Source: Acidobacteriota bacterium
Lineage (GTDB): Bacteria; Acidobacteriota; Terriglobia; Terriglobales; Acidobacteriaceae
Length of the DNA stretch: 64,000 nucleotides
Assembly (NCBI GenBank): GCA_021816455.1
Contig: JAKAXU010000010.1
Coordinates: forward strand, 21,021-85,020
Direction of reading: 5' to 3'
The position numbers were made by a program, and so were the translations under genes. This document shows, piece after piece, positions 56,855-64,000 of the stretch. Within the stretch, counting starts at the first letter, position 1. Every line of letters starts with the position of its first letter. Below the pieces are notes generated by a model. It was not told the origin of the DNA. It saw nothing but the letters and a program-made list of their open reading frames with translations, and searched no databases.

Positions 56855-57973
56855 TTACTTGCGGGTGAAAGTGAAGCTGATGCCCGTGGTCAGGATGATG
56901 TCGTTGTCCTTGGTGCCCGGTGGCGGATTGGTCACTTCGATGTCGTTGAAGGTCGTCTGCCAGCTCAGGATTTTGTTGATCTCTGTATTGAGCGTTGCGG
57001 TGACGTTAGATTCGAACTGGCCGAGTTGGTTCATGTTGGAATACATGTTGCCCTGTTCGCTCAGGGAACTTCTGGCGCCGAACTTCTGCGTGAACTGCTG
57101 GCCGATGTTGAGAGCAGCGAAGCTGTTGGTGATGGCGGGCACGGCGGTCGGTTCCGTGGCGGAGGCAGGGATGGCGCTGTAGCTTTCATGTGTCCAGACA
57201 AGGCCGCCGGAGAGATCGAGTGTTTGTCTTGGGGTGTTACGTGCGTGATAACCGGCACCGCCGCCGGTGATGGAGCGGAGGGTGAGGTCCTGCAGGGCGT
57301 TGGTGTTGAAGTCCTGAGAGACGAAGCCAAAGAGATGCGGGTAGAGGCTGTTATGGTCGTAACGCAATTCCGCGTTGGTGGTGTTGGCGGTGGTGCTGTT
57401 CTGAATACCGTCGCGAGTGTAGAGGGAGTTGAAGTAGGCAGTGGATTTGTCATGCAGCGTGGGCCGGGCGAGGTTGATGCCGCTGCCGACGGTGGTGGTA
57501 TTGCTGTTGCCGCGCGCAAAGGCAAAGTTGACATCGGCCGAGCCAGTCCAGGCGTGAGTCCAGCCGGGGTGTAGGGATGCCTCATAGGCTTCCTGCGCAG
57601 CTTCGGTGCGCAGCAGGTTGACGCTGGATGCTGGGAGGGTCTGTGTGCGGACGGCGGTGGTGACGGTGAAGTTGGCTTCGTCGCGGCGGATGGCGGTGAT
57701 GGCAAGCGGCTGTGTGGCCGGAGCGGGCAAAACGAGCAGCAAGGGCTTGTCGAGCGTCAAGGTCGTAACGCTGGCCCAGTCGATGGAAATCGTTCCGGCA
57801 AAGGTGGTCGTGAAGCTGAGCTTGCCGCCGGTCAGCTGCGTGGCTGTGCCGGTGAAGCGGGTGCCATCCTTGAGCGTGACGGTGTCCGCGCGCAGGCGGG
57901 AAGTGAGTGCAAGCAGGAGCAAAAGAAGCGGCAGAAGACGAACGAGAATGCAACAGAAGGACTTTTCGTGCAT
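56855..57973 (-). CDS. DUF481 outer-membrane beta-barrel protein
   Basis: A 372-residue exported protein. The signal sequence (LVRLLPLLLLLLALTSRLRA) is followed by a short beta domain (VTLKDGTRFTGTATQL) and then a DUF481-type barrel of alternating beta strands (HAWTGSADVNFAFARGNSN, TAYFNSLYTRDG, LRYDHNSLYPHLFGFVSQDF), ending in the aromatic FTFTRK typical of outer-membrane proteins. The ATG at 57973 follows AAAGG by five bases. It lies upstream of the GH3 gene on the same strand, 214 bp away. DUF481 function is unknown. Confidence 0.85.
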   Translation of the reverse strand: MHEKSFCCILVRLLPLLLLLLALTSRLRADTVTLKDGTRFTGTATQLTGGKLSFTTTFAGTISIDWASVTTLTLDKPLLLVLPAPATQPLAITAIRRDEANFTVTTAVRTQTLPASSVNLLRTEAAQEAYEASLHPGWTHAWTGSADVNFAFARGNSNTTTVGSGINLARPTLHDKSTAYFNSLYTRDGIQNSTTANTTNAELRYDHNSLYPHLFGFVSQDFNTNALQDLTLRSITGGGAGYHARNTPRQTLDLSGGLVWTHESYSAIPASATEPTAVPAITNSFAALNIGQQFTQKFGARSSLSEQGNMYSNMNQLGQFESNVTATLNTEINKILSWQTTFNDIEVTNPPPGTKDNDIILTTGISFTFTRK

Positions 57974-58219
57974 CACGGCCTTTCAGCGAGGATGGAATCT
58001 TCGTTTGAGAGGCGAACGAGACCATTGAGGGCGCTGCATTCAGTATAGCTGGGTAAAAAATCGATTCCGGATTTGACAGAGAGTGGCAGGGACAGGCGGT
58101 GGTGCAGGCGCTTGGCCAAGGCGCAAAGATTGGCGCGGCACCAGGGCTTCGCGCGCTTGGTATGATGACCGTGATTCGGGAGCAGGTGCAGAACGACCCG
58201 GACGAAGGGATACCAGGCA

Positions 58220-59548
58220 ATGCGACCGAACGCGTATCTGATGCGGGCCACAGCAAGTGGAGCACTGGGTGGACTGCTCTTTGGCTTTGACACGGTGGTC
58301 ATCTCCGGAGTGATGGATGCACTGACGCGGCTTTATCATCTGAACGACAAGGCGCAGGGGCTGACGGTTTCTATCGCCGTGATCGGCACTGTGCTGGGAG
58401 CAATGACGGCGGGTGCGATTGCACAGCGTTATGGCGGTCGCGAGACGCTGCGCGCGACGGCGGTGATTTATGTGATCTCGGCGATTGGCTGCGCCCTGGC
58501 GTGGAACTGGCCGGTGTTGCTGGCCTTTCGATTTCTGGGCGGGCTGGGGATTGGCGCCAGCTCCGTGCTGGGACCGGTGTACATCGCAGAGCTTGCACCA
58601 GCAAAGTGGCGTGGGCGGCTGGTGGGCGCCTTTCAGGTGAACGTTGTGCTGGGGATTCTGCTGGCGTATGCGTCGAATCTGGGCATCCGGCTGCTGCACC
58701 TGGGGGTAATCGAGTGGCGTCTTCAGCTTGGCATGGCGGCGATTCCGGCCACGCTGTTTCTGGTAATGCTCTTTGGCATTCCACGCAGTCCACGTTGGTC
58801 GGTGTCGCGAGGGAGGATCGATGAGGCACTGGCAGTCTTGCGGCTGATGGGGGATCCGGAGCCGGAGCGCGAGTTGACCGAGATCGAGGAGGCGCTGCGC
58901 GAGAGCCACGCCTCCTCCAACGAGCCGGTCTTTCAGTGGAAGTATCGCTACCCGCTGTTTCTGGCGATAACCATCGGCGCGTTCAATCAGCTGGCCGGGA
59001 TCAACGCGATTCTCTACTACCTCCCGCATATCTTTGCCTCCGCAGGCTTCAGCCAACTCTCCGGCGATGTACAGTCGATTGCTATTGGGGCGACCAATAT
59101 GCTGTTCACGCTGGTGGGCATGGCGCTGATCGATCGGCTGGGGCGCAAGACGCTGCTGCTGATCGGTGCTGCAGGCACGGCGGCCTGCCTGGCGGGAGTG
59201 GCGACAGTATTCCTGACGCATAGTCACCAGGCGGCGCTCCTGTGGTTGCTGGTGGTGTACATCGCCTTCTTCGCCGTCTCCCAGGGCGCGGTGATCTGGG
59301 TCTACATCGGAGAAGTTTTCCCGAATGCGGTGCGCAACAAGGGGCAGAGCGTAGGCAACAGCGCGCACTGGATCACCAATGCTGCGATCGCCTTTGCCTT
59401 TCCGGTGCTGGCGGCGCGGGCCGGTGGCGCGCCGTTTGTCTTCTTCGCAGCCATGACGGGGATCCAGTTTGTGACCGTGCTTTTGTGCTATCCGGAGACC
59501 AAGGGCCAGACGCTGGAGGAGCTGCAAAAACGCATGGTGAAGGCGTAA
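58220..59548 (+). CDS. Sugar porter (MFS) family transporter
   Basis: A 442-residue inner-membrane transporter with about 12 transmembrane helices. Sugar-porter motifs are present: GGLLFGFDTVVISG in helix 1, the RFLGGLGIGASSVLGPVYIAELAP segment, GIPRSPRW before the central loop, QLAGINAILYY in helix 7, and the PETKGQTLEEL C terminus. It likely imports a hexose or pentose by proton symport; the sugar cannot be read. A GAAGGGA site lies upstream of the ATG. It is divergent from the DUF481/GH3 pair, so it may bring in the sugars those exported proteins release. Confidence 0.93.
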   Translation: MRPNAYLMRATASGALGGLLFGFDTVVISGVMDALTRLYHLNDKAQGLTVSIAVIGTVLGAMTAGAIAQRYGGRETLRATAVIYVISAIGCALAWNWPVLLAFRFLGGLGIGASSVLGPVYIAELAPAKWRGRLVGAFQVNVVLGILLAYASNLGIRLLHLGVIEWRLQLGMAAIPATLFLVMLFGIPRSPRWSVSRGRIDEALAVLRLMGDPEPERELTEIEEALRESHASSNEPVFQWKYRYPLFLAITIGAFNQLAGINAILYYLPHIFASAGFSQLSGDVQSIAIGATNMLFTLVGMALIDRLGRKTLLLIGAAGTAACLAGVATVFLTHSHQAALLWLLVVYIAFFAVSQGAVIWVYIGEVFPNAVRNKGQSVGNSAHWITNAAIAFAFPVLAARAGGAPFVFFAAMTGIQFVTVLLCYPETKGQTLEELQKRMVKA

Positions 59549-59703
59549 GCAAAGCGACGGGAAGTCGAGGATTATGCCCCGGATCAACAGGCAGGTCAGA
59601 TTTCTGCTGATTTGGATGGGCCGAGGGTGCTTGTTCGGGTTGGAATAGAGAGATGGAAATCACGGCGTAACCACCAGAAATTCGCACGGATCCTTCGATC
59701 GGG

Positions 59704-60828
59704 ATGCCGCTCGGGCATCGTTTCTGGCCGAGGTCTCTACGCGGGGAGGTATTTCGGAGCAATGGAGATGAATTCCTGCGCGCGAATATAGCGGAGTTCG
59801 GCGATCTGGTGTACTTCCAGAATTTTGGCGTGCGCGTATTGCAGGTCAATCACCCCGAATTGATTCAGGAGATGCTGGTGCAAGATGCTCCCCATCAGCA
59901 TCGTGGGATCGTGATGCAGCGTTCACGCATGGTGTTGGGCGAGGGATTGCTGACCAGCGAGGAGCCTCTGAACATGCGCCAGCGTCGGCTCGCGCAGCCG
60001 GCTTTTCATCGCGATCGCATTGCAGGATATGGGGCGGTTATCGGTGAGTATGCGCAGAAGAATGACAGCCCACTGGCCGGACGGCGGCGTGATTGAAGCG
60101 CATGAAGAGATGCTGCTGCTGGCGCTGCGCATCGTGGGCAAAACCTTGTTTGATACCAACGTGAAGCAGGAGGTGAAGAGCATTGCAAAGGCAGTGGATG
60201 CTTTCATGGGCTTTCTGCCGTTTGCCTTCCTGCCTATGTCGGGACTGATCCAGCGGCTGCCGTTGCCATTGATGCGACGGATTAGACGAGGACAGGCGCA
60301 ACTGGATGCGTTGATCTATCGGATGGTCGAGGAGCGTCCGCCCGGATGATGGACCGACAGGTGCGTGACGAATGCCTGACGGTGCTGCTTGCCGGCCACG
60401 AGACGACAGCCAACGCATTGACCTTTGCCGTCTGGCTGCTGGCCTGGCACCCGGAGGTGCAGCAGCGCGTTGCTGCAGAGGCCCATGCGGTTCTGGCAGG
60501 GCGCAGCGCAAGCGCGGAGGATTATGGGCGATTGAGGTATACAACACAGGTTATTGCTGAGGCGATGCGACTCTATCCGCCGGTGTGGGTGACGGGGCGA
60601 ACGGCTGTTGAGGATTATATCTTTCACGATGTATTGGCGAGGGACTGGCCTGGATGGAAGGCGTACTGACGCTGGCTACCCTATATGGCGGAATGGGAGA
60701 TCAGTCCGCAGCCGGGTGCAGAGCAGCGGATGGCCTTGCGCCCGGCGATTTCTCTGCGCCCTGCCGGACCGGTGAAGCTGCGGGTGAAGCGGCGCAGAGC
60801 AGCTTCCTCTGCATTGACTTCAGCCTGA
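59704..60828 (+). pseudogene. Cytochrome P450 pseudogene lacking the heme-binding loop
   Basis: Four P450 segments lie in order but in different frames. The first (59704-60096) starts MPLGHRFWP and carries the LGEGLLTSEE ... RQRRLAQPAFHRDRI region. The frame breaks near 60050-60065 and continues as HWPDGGVIEAHEEM up to a stop at 60347-60349. The third (from 60346) restarts at RQVRDECLTVLLAGHETTANA (I-helix) and reaches EAMRLYPPVWVTGR. Near 60640 the similarity jumps to LAWMEGVLTLATLY, the segment after the heme loop, and a last frame change before 60694 leads to the C terminus WEISPQPGAEQRMALRP. The Cys-ligand loop is absent, so the product would be inactive. Confidence 0.85.
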
Positions 60829-61138
60829 ATTTTCGATATTCTAAAGGCCTTGTGCGGAGTTGCGCCTGAGTTCTGTCTGGCTTCGCCGGTTGTCTTGGCG
60901 TCGAGATGGGCGGTCAGGCAGGCAAAGCGTCAAGCATTGCTGAGCAACTCGATCGCCGGTTATCCGTACGTCGTACAGACGGGAAATTGGGCGGTCGCAC
61001 AACGGTTCTCACGCAAACGGCAAGGTTTGTTCGTGGGGGGTCGCCGTGCGGCAATATGCACGGCGCGCAAGAGTTTGAAGCGCCGGATGGGCGTAGGGCA
61101 GTACGAAAATTTCTGGAATCGGGAAGAGCAGGAGCACG
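60829..61138 (+). other. Spacer before rplM
   Basis: About 310 bp between the P450 remnant and rplM, presumably with the ribosomal-operon promoter and leader. Overlapping short frames are present but have no ribosome site or family motif. I can point to no certain promoter or leader structure. Confidence 0.45.
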
Positions 61139-61573
61139 ATGTCAACGTATATTCCGAGCGCGAAAGAGATTGACCGCAAATGGTTTGTGGTGGATGCCAG
61201 CGGCAAGACGCTGGGGCGTCTTGCCACGGCGGCAGCCGATGTGCTGAGCGGCAAAACGAACCCGAAGTACGTGCCGTACATGGATATGGGCGATCATGTG
61301 ATTGTGATTAACGCCGAAAAGGTGCTGCTGACGGGCCTCAAGTCTCAGCAGAAGGTCTATCGCCGGTACACGGGATTTCCTGGCGGTCTGCGTGAGGAGT
61401 CGTTTGTGCGGCTGTTGCAGCGCAAGCCGGAGAAGATTGTCGAAGAGGCGATCAAGGGTATGCTGCCGAAGAGCAAGATGGGTCGGCAGATGGGTACGAA
61501 ACTGAAGGTCTATCGCGGCGACAGGCATCCGCATGAAGCGCAGATGCCGGTGGCAATGGACGTGAAGGCGTAA
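61139..61573 (+). CDS. rplM: Ribosomal protein L13
   Basis: A 144-residue 50S protein. Family features are [79 protein letters not shown] (split here by position) near the C terminus. An AGCAGGAG site lies before the ATG. It heads the rplM-rpsI-rpsB-tsf group, a conserved translation-gene order. Confidence 0.98.
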   Translation: MSTYIPSAKEIDRKWFVVDASGKTLGRLATAAADVLSGKTNPKYVPYMDMGDHVIVINAEKVLLTGLKSQQKVYRRYTGFPGGLREESFVRLLQRKPEKIVEEAIKGMLPKSKMGRQMGTKLKVYRGDRHPHEAQMPVAMDVKA

Positions 61574-61587
61574 CGTTGGAACAGCGA

Positions 61588-61607
61588 TCTCCGGCGAGTG
61601 CCGGAGA
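61588..61607 (+). other. Short hairpin between rplM and rpsI
   Basis: TCTCCGGC / GCCGGAGA with a GAGT loop, 15 bp after the rplM stop and just before rpsI. No T-run follows. It may be an mRNA-processing or translational control structure. Confidence 0.45.
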
Positions 61608-61644
61608 AGCAGAGCAGCAAAGCCCGACGGGCGAAAGAGAGCGT

Positions 61645-62040
61645 ATGGCGGAACTGGTGCAATACTACGGAACGGGTCGCCGGAAATCGGCGATTGCCCG
61701 TGTTTTTCTGCGTCCCGGAACGGGCGAGTTCAAGGTGAACGGCAAGCCGTTTGCGCAATACTTTGTCACCGAGCAGCAGCGTGCTGCAGCGAAGCGTTCC
61801 CTCGTACTGACCGAGATGCAGGGCACATTCGACGTGGTGACTACAGTCTCCGGCGGCGGCGTGGCCGCGCAGGCGGATGCGGTGAAGATGGGTTCGGCGC
61901 GCGCGCTCGTGGAGTTCAACCCTGAACTGCGCAAGCTGCTGAAGAGTGAAAATCTTCTGACGCGCGATGCGCGCCAGAAAGAGCGCAAGAAGTACGGACA
62001 GCGTGGTGCCCGCGCCCGCTTCCAGTTCTCGAAGCGCTAA
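61645..62040 (+). CDS. rpsI: Ribosomal protein S9
   Basis: A 131-residue 30S protein. It begins [21 protein letters not shown], and has the [15 protein letters not shown] segment and the basic C terminus ([20 protein letters not shown]) that reaches the P-site tRNA. The ATG at 61645 is preceded by GAAAGAGAG; an upstream in-frame extension does not resemble S9. It is the second gene of the cluster, 71 bp after rplM. Confidence 0.98.
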   Translation: MAELVQYYGTGRRKSAIARVFLRPGTGEFKVNGKPFAQYFVTEQQRAAAKRSLVLTEMQGTFDVVTTVSGGGVAAQADAVKMGSARALVEFNPELRKLLKSENLLTRDARQKERKKYGQRGARARFQFSKR

Positions 62041-62178
62041 TTGTCGGCTGGTCTTCTGGTTGCGTAGCCTTTGCGGGCGCAGCCAGAGGAGTGGTCAAAG
62101 TTGTATCATCCCCGCTTCGGCGGACTTAATCCGGGCCAGACGAACGTCAGTCCGGATGCAACGCAAGAAGGAGTTCCA

Positions 62179-63042
62179 TTGGCGACGATCACGATGAAGG
62201 AATTGCTCGAAGCAGGCGTACACTTCGGGCACCAGACCAAGCGCTGGGATCCGCGGATGAAGGAGTACATCTTCGGCGAGCGCAACGGCATTTACATCAT
62301 TGACCTGCAGAAGACGCTCAAGATGTTCAAGGAAGCGTCGAAGTTTGTCACGGATTTGTGCGCCGATGGCAGGACGATCCTGTTTGTAGGCACCAAGCGG
62401 CAGGCTCAGGAGGCGATTGCCGAAGAGGCGGGTCGCGCCGGGATGCCGTACATCAACCAGAGGTGGCTGGGAGGCCTGCTGACCAACTGGGTGACGGTGC
62501 AGAAGTCGGTGAAGCGTCTGCAGGAACTGGACGAGATGGCCACCGATGGCCGCTACGACCTGCTGACCAAGAAGGAAGTCATCAAGCTGGAGCGCGAGCG
62601 CAAGCATCTGCAGGCGAACCTGGCCGGCATCAAGAATATGAAGCGCCTGCCGGATGCGATCTTTGTGGTCGACTCCAGCAACGAAGCGATTGCCGTGAAG
62701 GAAGCCAAGAAACTGGGCATTACCGTCGTCGCCGTGGTGGACACCAACTGCGATCCCACTCTGGTCGATTATGTGATCCCTGGCAATGACGACGCGCTGC
62801 GCGCGATTCGCCTGTTCACCTCGAAGATCGCGGAGTCGGCGATCGAGGGTGTGAATCTGGTGGGCGACAAGCAGTTTGCCGAGGCTGAGCCGATCTCGGA
62901 GGTTGCTGCAGAGTCGGCTTCTACTGCGACCGAGGGTGAGGAAGTCGATCTGGAAGCGGTTCTGGGCGGCGGTATTCGCAAGGCCCCCGCGACAGTGTCG
63001 GCGATCGCCGAAGAGCCGGAGACGGCGGAATCGGCGTTGTAA
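62179..63042 (+). CDS. rpsB: Ribosomal protein S2
   Basis: A 287-residue 30S protein. The core is typical ([87 protein letters not shown]). An extra acidic Ala/Glu-rich C-terminal tail of about 45 residues follows the conserved fold. The start is TTG at 62179, supported by AAGAAGGAG five bases upstream; a later ATG at 62194 is a less likely choice. It is followed by tsf. Confidence 0.97.
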   Translation: MATITMKELLEAGVHFGHQTKRWDPRMKEYIFGERNGIYIIDLQKTLKMFKEASKFVTDLCADGRTILFVGTKRQAQEAIAEEAGRAGMPYINQRWLGGLLTNWVTVQKSVKRLQELDEMATDGRYDLLTKKEVIKLERERKHLQANLAGIKNMKRLPDAIFVVDSSNEAIAVKEAKKLGITVVAVVDTNCDPTLVDYVIPGNDDALRAIRLFTSKIAESAIEGVNLVGDKQFAEAEPISEVAAESASTATEGEEVDLEAVLGGGIRKAPATVSAIAEEPETAESAL

Positions 63043-63072
63043 TCCACTGCACGGTCAGTGCCGTGAACGTTC

Positions 63073-63107
63073 AGAGCGTGGCCGCCGGAGATATCGAGCC
63101 ACGCTCT
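63073..63107 (+). other. Hairpin between rpsB and tsf
   Basis: A perfect 10-bp stem AGAGCGTGGC / GCCACGCTCT with a 15-base loop, followed only by TCTTGCG. It is not a strong terminator but could attenuate or stabilise the mRNA between rpsB and tsf. Confidence 0.5.
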
Positions 63108-63165
63108 TCTTGCGTAGGAATGGTCCGGTGAAAAGGATCTCCGACAATTTAACTGAGGATGAAGG

Positions 63166-63822
63166 ATGATGACGGTGAGCGAAAAGATCGATGCAAAGCT
63201 GGTGAAGGAACTCCGCGAAAAGTCGGGTGCGCCGATGGGCGACTGCCTGAAGGCTTTGCAGGAGTCGAATGGCGACATTGAAGGCGCGTTTGTGGTGCTG
63301 CGCAAGCGGGGCATGGCCTCGGCGCAGAAGAAGGCCGCACGCAGTACGAACGAAGGCGCTGTGGGCACCTACATTCATGCCGGCGGCAAGATTGGCGTCC
63401 TGCTGGAGGTCAATTGCGAGAGTGATTTTGTGGCCAGAACGGATGATTTCCAGAATCTGCTGAAGGACATTGCCATGCACATCGCAGCCAGCGACCCGAA
63501 GTTTGTGCGTCCGGACGACGTGACGGCCGAGGATCTTGACCGCGAGCGCGAGATATACAAGGCGCAGGCGGCGGCCACGGGCAAGCCGGCCGCGGTGGTG
63601 GAAAAGATCGCCGAAGGCAAGATGGCCAAGTTTTATGAGGAAGTCTGCCTGCTGGAACAGCCGTTCATCAAGGACCAGTCTATCTCCATCAAGGAACTGA
63701 TTGCACAGAAGGTAGGCAAGTTGGGCGAAAACATCACGGTGCGCCGCTTTGCGCGCTTCAAGGTAGGCGACCCCAACTGGACCGTGGCGACCACAAAGAT
63801 GGCCGAAGCCGCAGCGGAATAA
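63166..63822 (+). CDS. tsf: Elongation factor Ts
   Basis: A 218-residue guanine-nucleotide exchange factor for EF-Tu. The N-terminal UBA-like part has LVKELREKSGAPMGDCLKAL, then AQKKAARSTNEGAVGTYIH and the EVNCESDFVART motif that contacts EF-Tu. The length is that of the short EF-Ts form found in many bacteria, shorter than the 283 residues of E. coli. GAGG lies seven bases before the first of two adjacent ATGs. It ends the cluster, with a terminator just downstream. Confidence 0.97.
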   Translation: MMTVSEKIDAKLVKELREKSGAPMGDCLKALQESNGDIEGAFVVLRKRGMASAQKKAARSTNEGAVGTYIHAGGKIGVLLEVNCESDFVARTDDFQNLLKDIAMHIAASDPKFVRPDDVTAEDLDREREIYKAQAAATGKPAAVVEKIAEGKMAKFYEEVCLLEQPFIKDQSISIKELIAQKVGKLGENITVRRFARFKVGDPNWTVATTKMAEAAAE

Positions 63823-63849
63823 ACGAGACACTTACGGAAGAGAGAGAAC

Positions 63850-63879
63850 ACCCGGCGCATCCGTCGCCGGGTTTTTCTT
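63850..63879 (+). terminator. Intrinsic terminator after tsf
   Basis: ACCCGGCG / CGCCGGGT stem with a seven-base loop followed by TTTTCTTT, 28 bp after the tsf stop. Confidence 0.85.
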
Positions 63880-63944
63880 TGGTACGCCGTGCATGAATGA
63901 CATCTTGGAGGTGTAAGTTCTCTTCACATCCTGATGGAGGAGAA

Positions 63945-64000
63945 GTGATAGCGAAGCGCAGGGGCGTCGTCGCGAGGCGGGGTCTGAAGGAAGCGTGGAG
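63945..64000 (+). CDS. Possible 5' end of a further gene
   Basis: A GTG at 63945 follows GGAGGAGAA and opens a frame that stays open to the window edge (about 18 codons, VIAKRRGVVARR...). The first residues are basic. Too little is visible to name a family. The strong ribosome site is the only support. Confidence 0.3.
   Translation, partial: MIAKRRGVVARRGLKEAW

Noticed and set aside
58040..59587. A 515-codon minus-strand frame antisense to the sugar porter
   Set aside because: Composition typical of a reverse-complement shadow; the + strand transporter is clear.

Overview
This 64 kb window looks like ordinary chromosome from a soil acidobacterium, probably Terriglobia/Acidobacteriaceae. The evidence is a GC-rich sequence with alternative start codons, many secreted plant- and microbial-polysaccharide enzymes, Ig-like lipoproteins typical of that group, an Acidobacteria-type exported protein (here broken) and a tmRNA whose tag reads ANNNLALAA. 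The species cannot be named from the sequence alone. I see no phage, insertion sequence, transposase, integrase, CRISPR array, rRNA or ordinary tRNA.

Layout. 0-16 kb: a GH106-like rhamnosidase cut by the left edge, PEP carboxylase, a BamD-like protein with ribulose-phosphate epimerase, then a run of exported enzymes (CE15 esterase, SGNH hydrolase, arylsulfotransferase lipoprotein, GH5) around nicotinate phosphoribosyltransferase. 16-25.6 kb: a fatty-acid oxidation block with a membrane Fe-S quinone oxidoreductase plus EtfB/EtfA on the + strand and a thiolase, a secreted unknown protein and a FadN-type dehydrogenase/hydratase on the - strand; a degraded exported-protein gene lies between the two halves. 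25.7-29.6 kb: a GlmU acetyltransferase half without its uridylyltransferase, an HD-GYP response regulator with pterin carbinolamine dehydratase, an AT-rich leader with an intrinsic terminator before a PCYCGC-type protein, and ssrA. 29.7-38.4 kb: GH79, a Crp/Fnr regulator, thrS, a tiny membrane protein, adenosine deaminase with an APC permease (apparent CTG start), and a 52-residue basic protein. 38.5-47.3 kb: PcrA/UvrD helicase, a LOG-family hydrolase coupled to an exported Gfo/Idh/MocA protein, gamma-glutamyltransferase and CTP synthase. 47.3-53.8 kb: a tightly overlapping rfbA-rfbC-rfbD-Nudix operon without rfbB, a large Ig-like lipoprotein, MoaB/Mog and QueE. 53.9-60.8 kb: GH3 glucosidase/xylosidase with PA14, a DUF481 outer-membrane protein, a sugar porter and a cytochrome P450 pseudogene. 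61.1-64 kb: rplM-rpsI-rpsB-tsf, a terminator, and perhaps the first codons of a further gene.

How it fits together. The secreted hydrolases (GH106, CE15, SGNH, GH5, GH79, GH3) and the sugar porter suggest use of pectin, glucuronoxylan and beta-glucan debris, though they are scattered rather than arranged as one locus. The ETF module would carry electrons from acyl-CoA dehydrogenation into the quinone pool, serving the adjacent beta-oxidation enzymes.

I did not find a convincing undescribed system. The items most worth a second look are the two gene remnants, the solo GlmU acetyltransferase domain, the CTG-start permease, the terminator-bearing leader before the PCYCGC protein, and the BamD-like protein lacking a lipobox cysteine.
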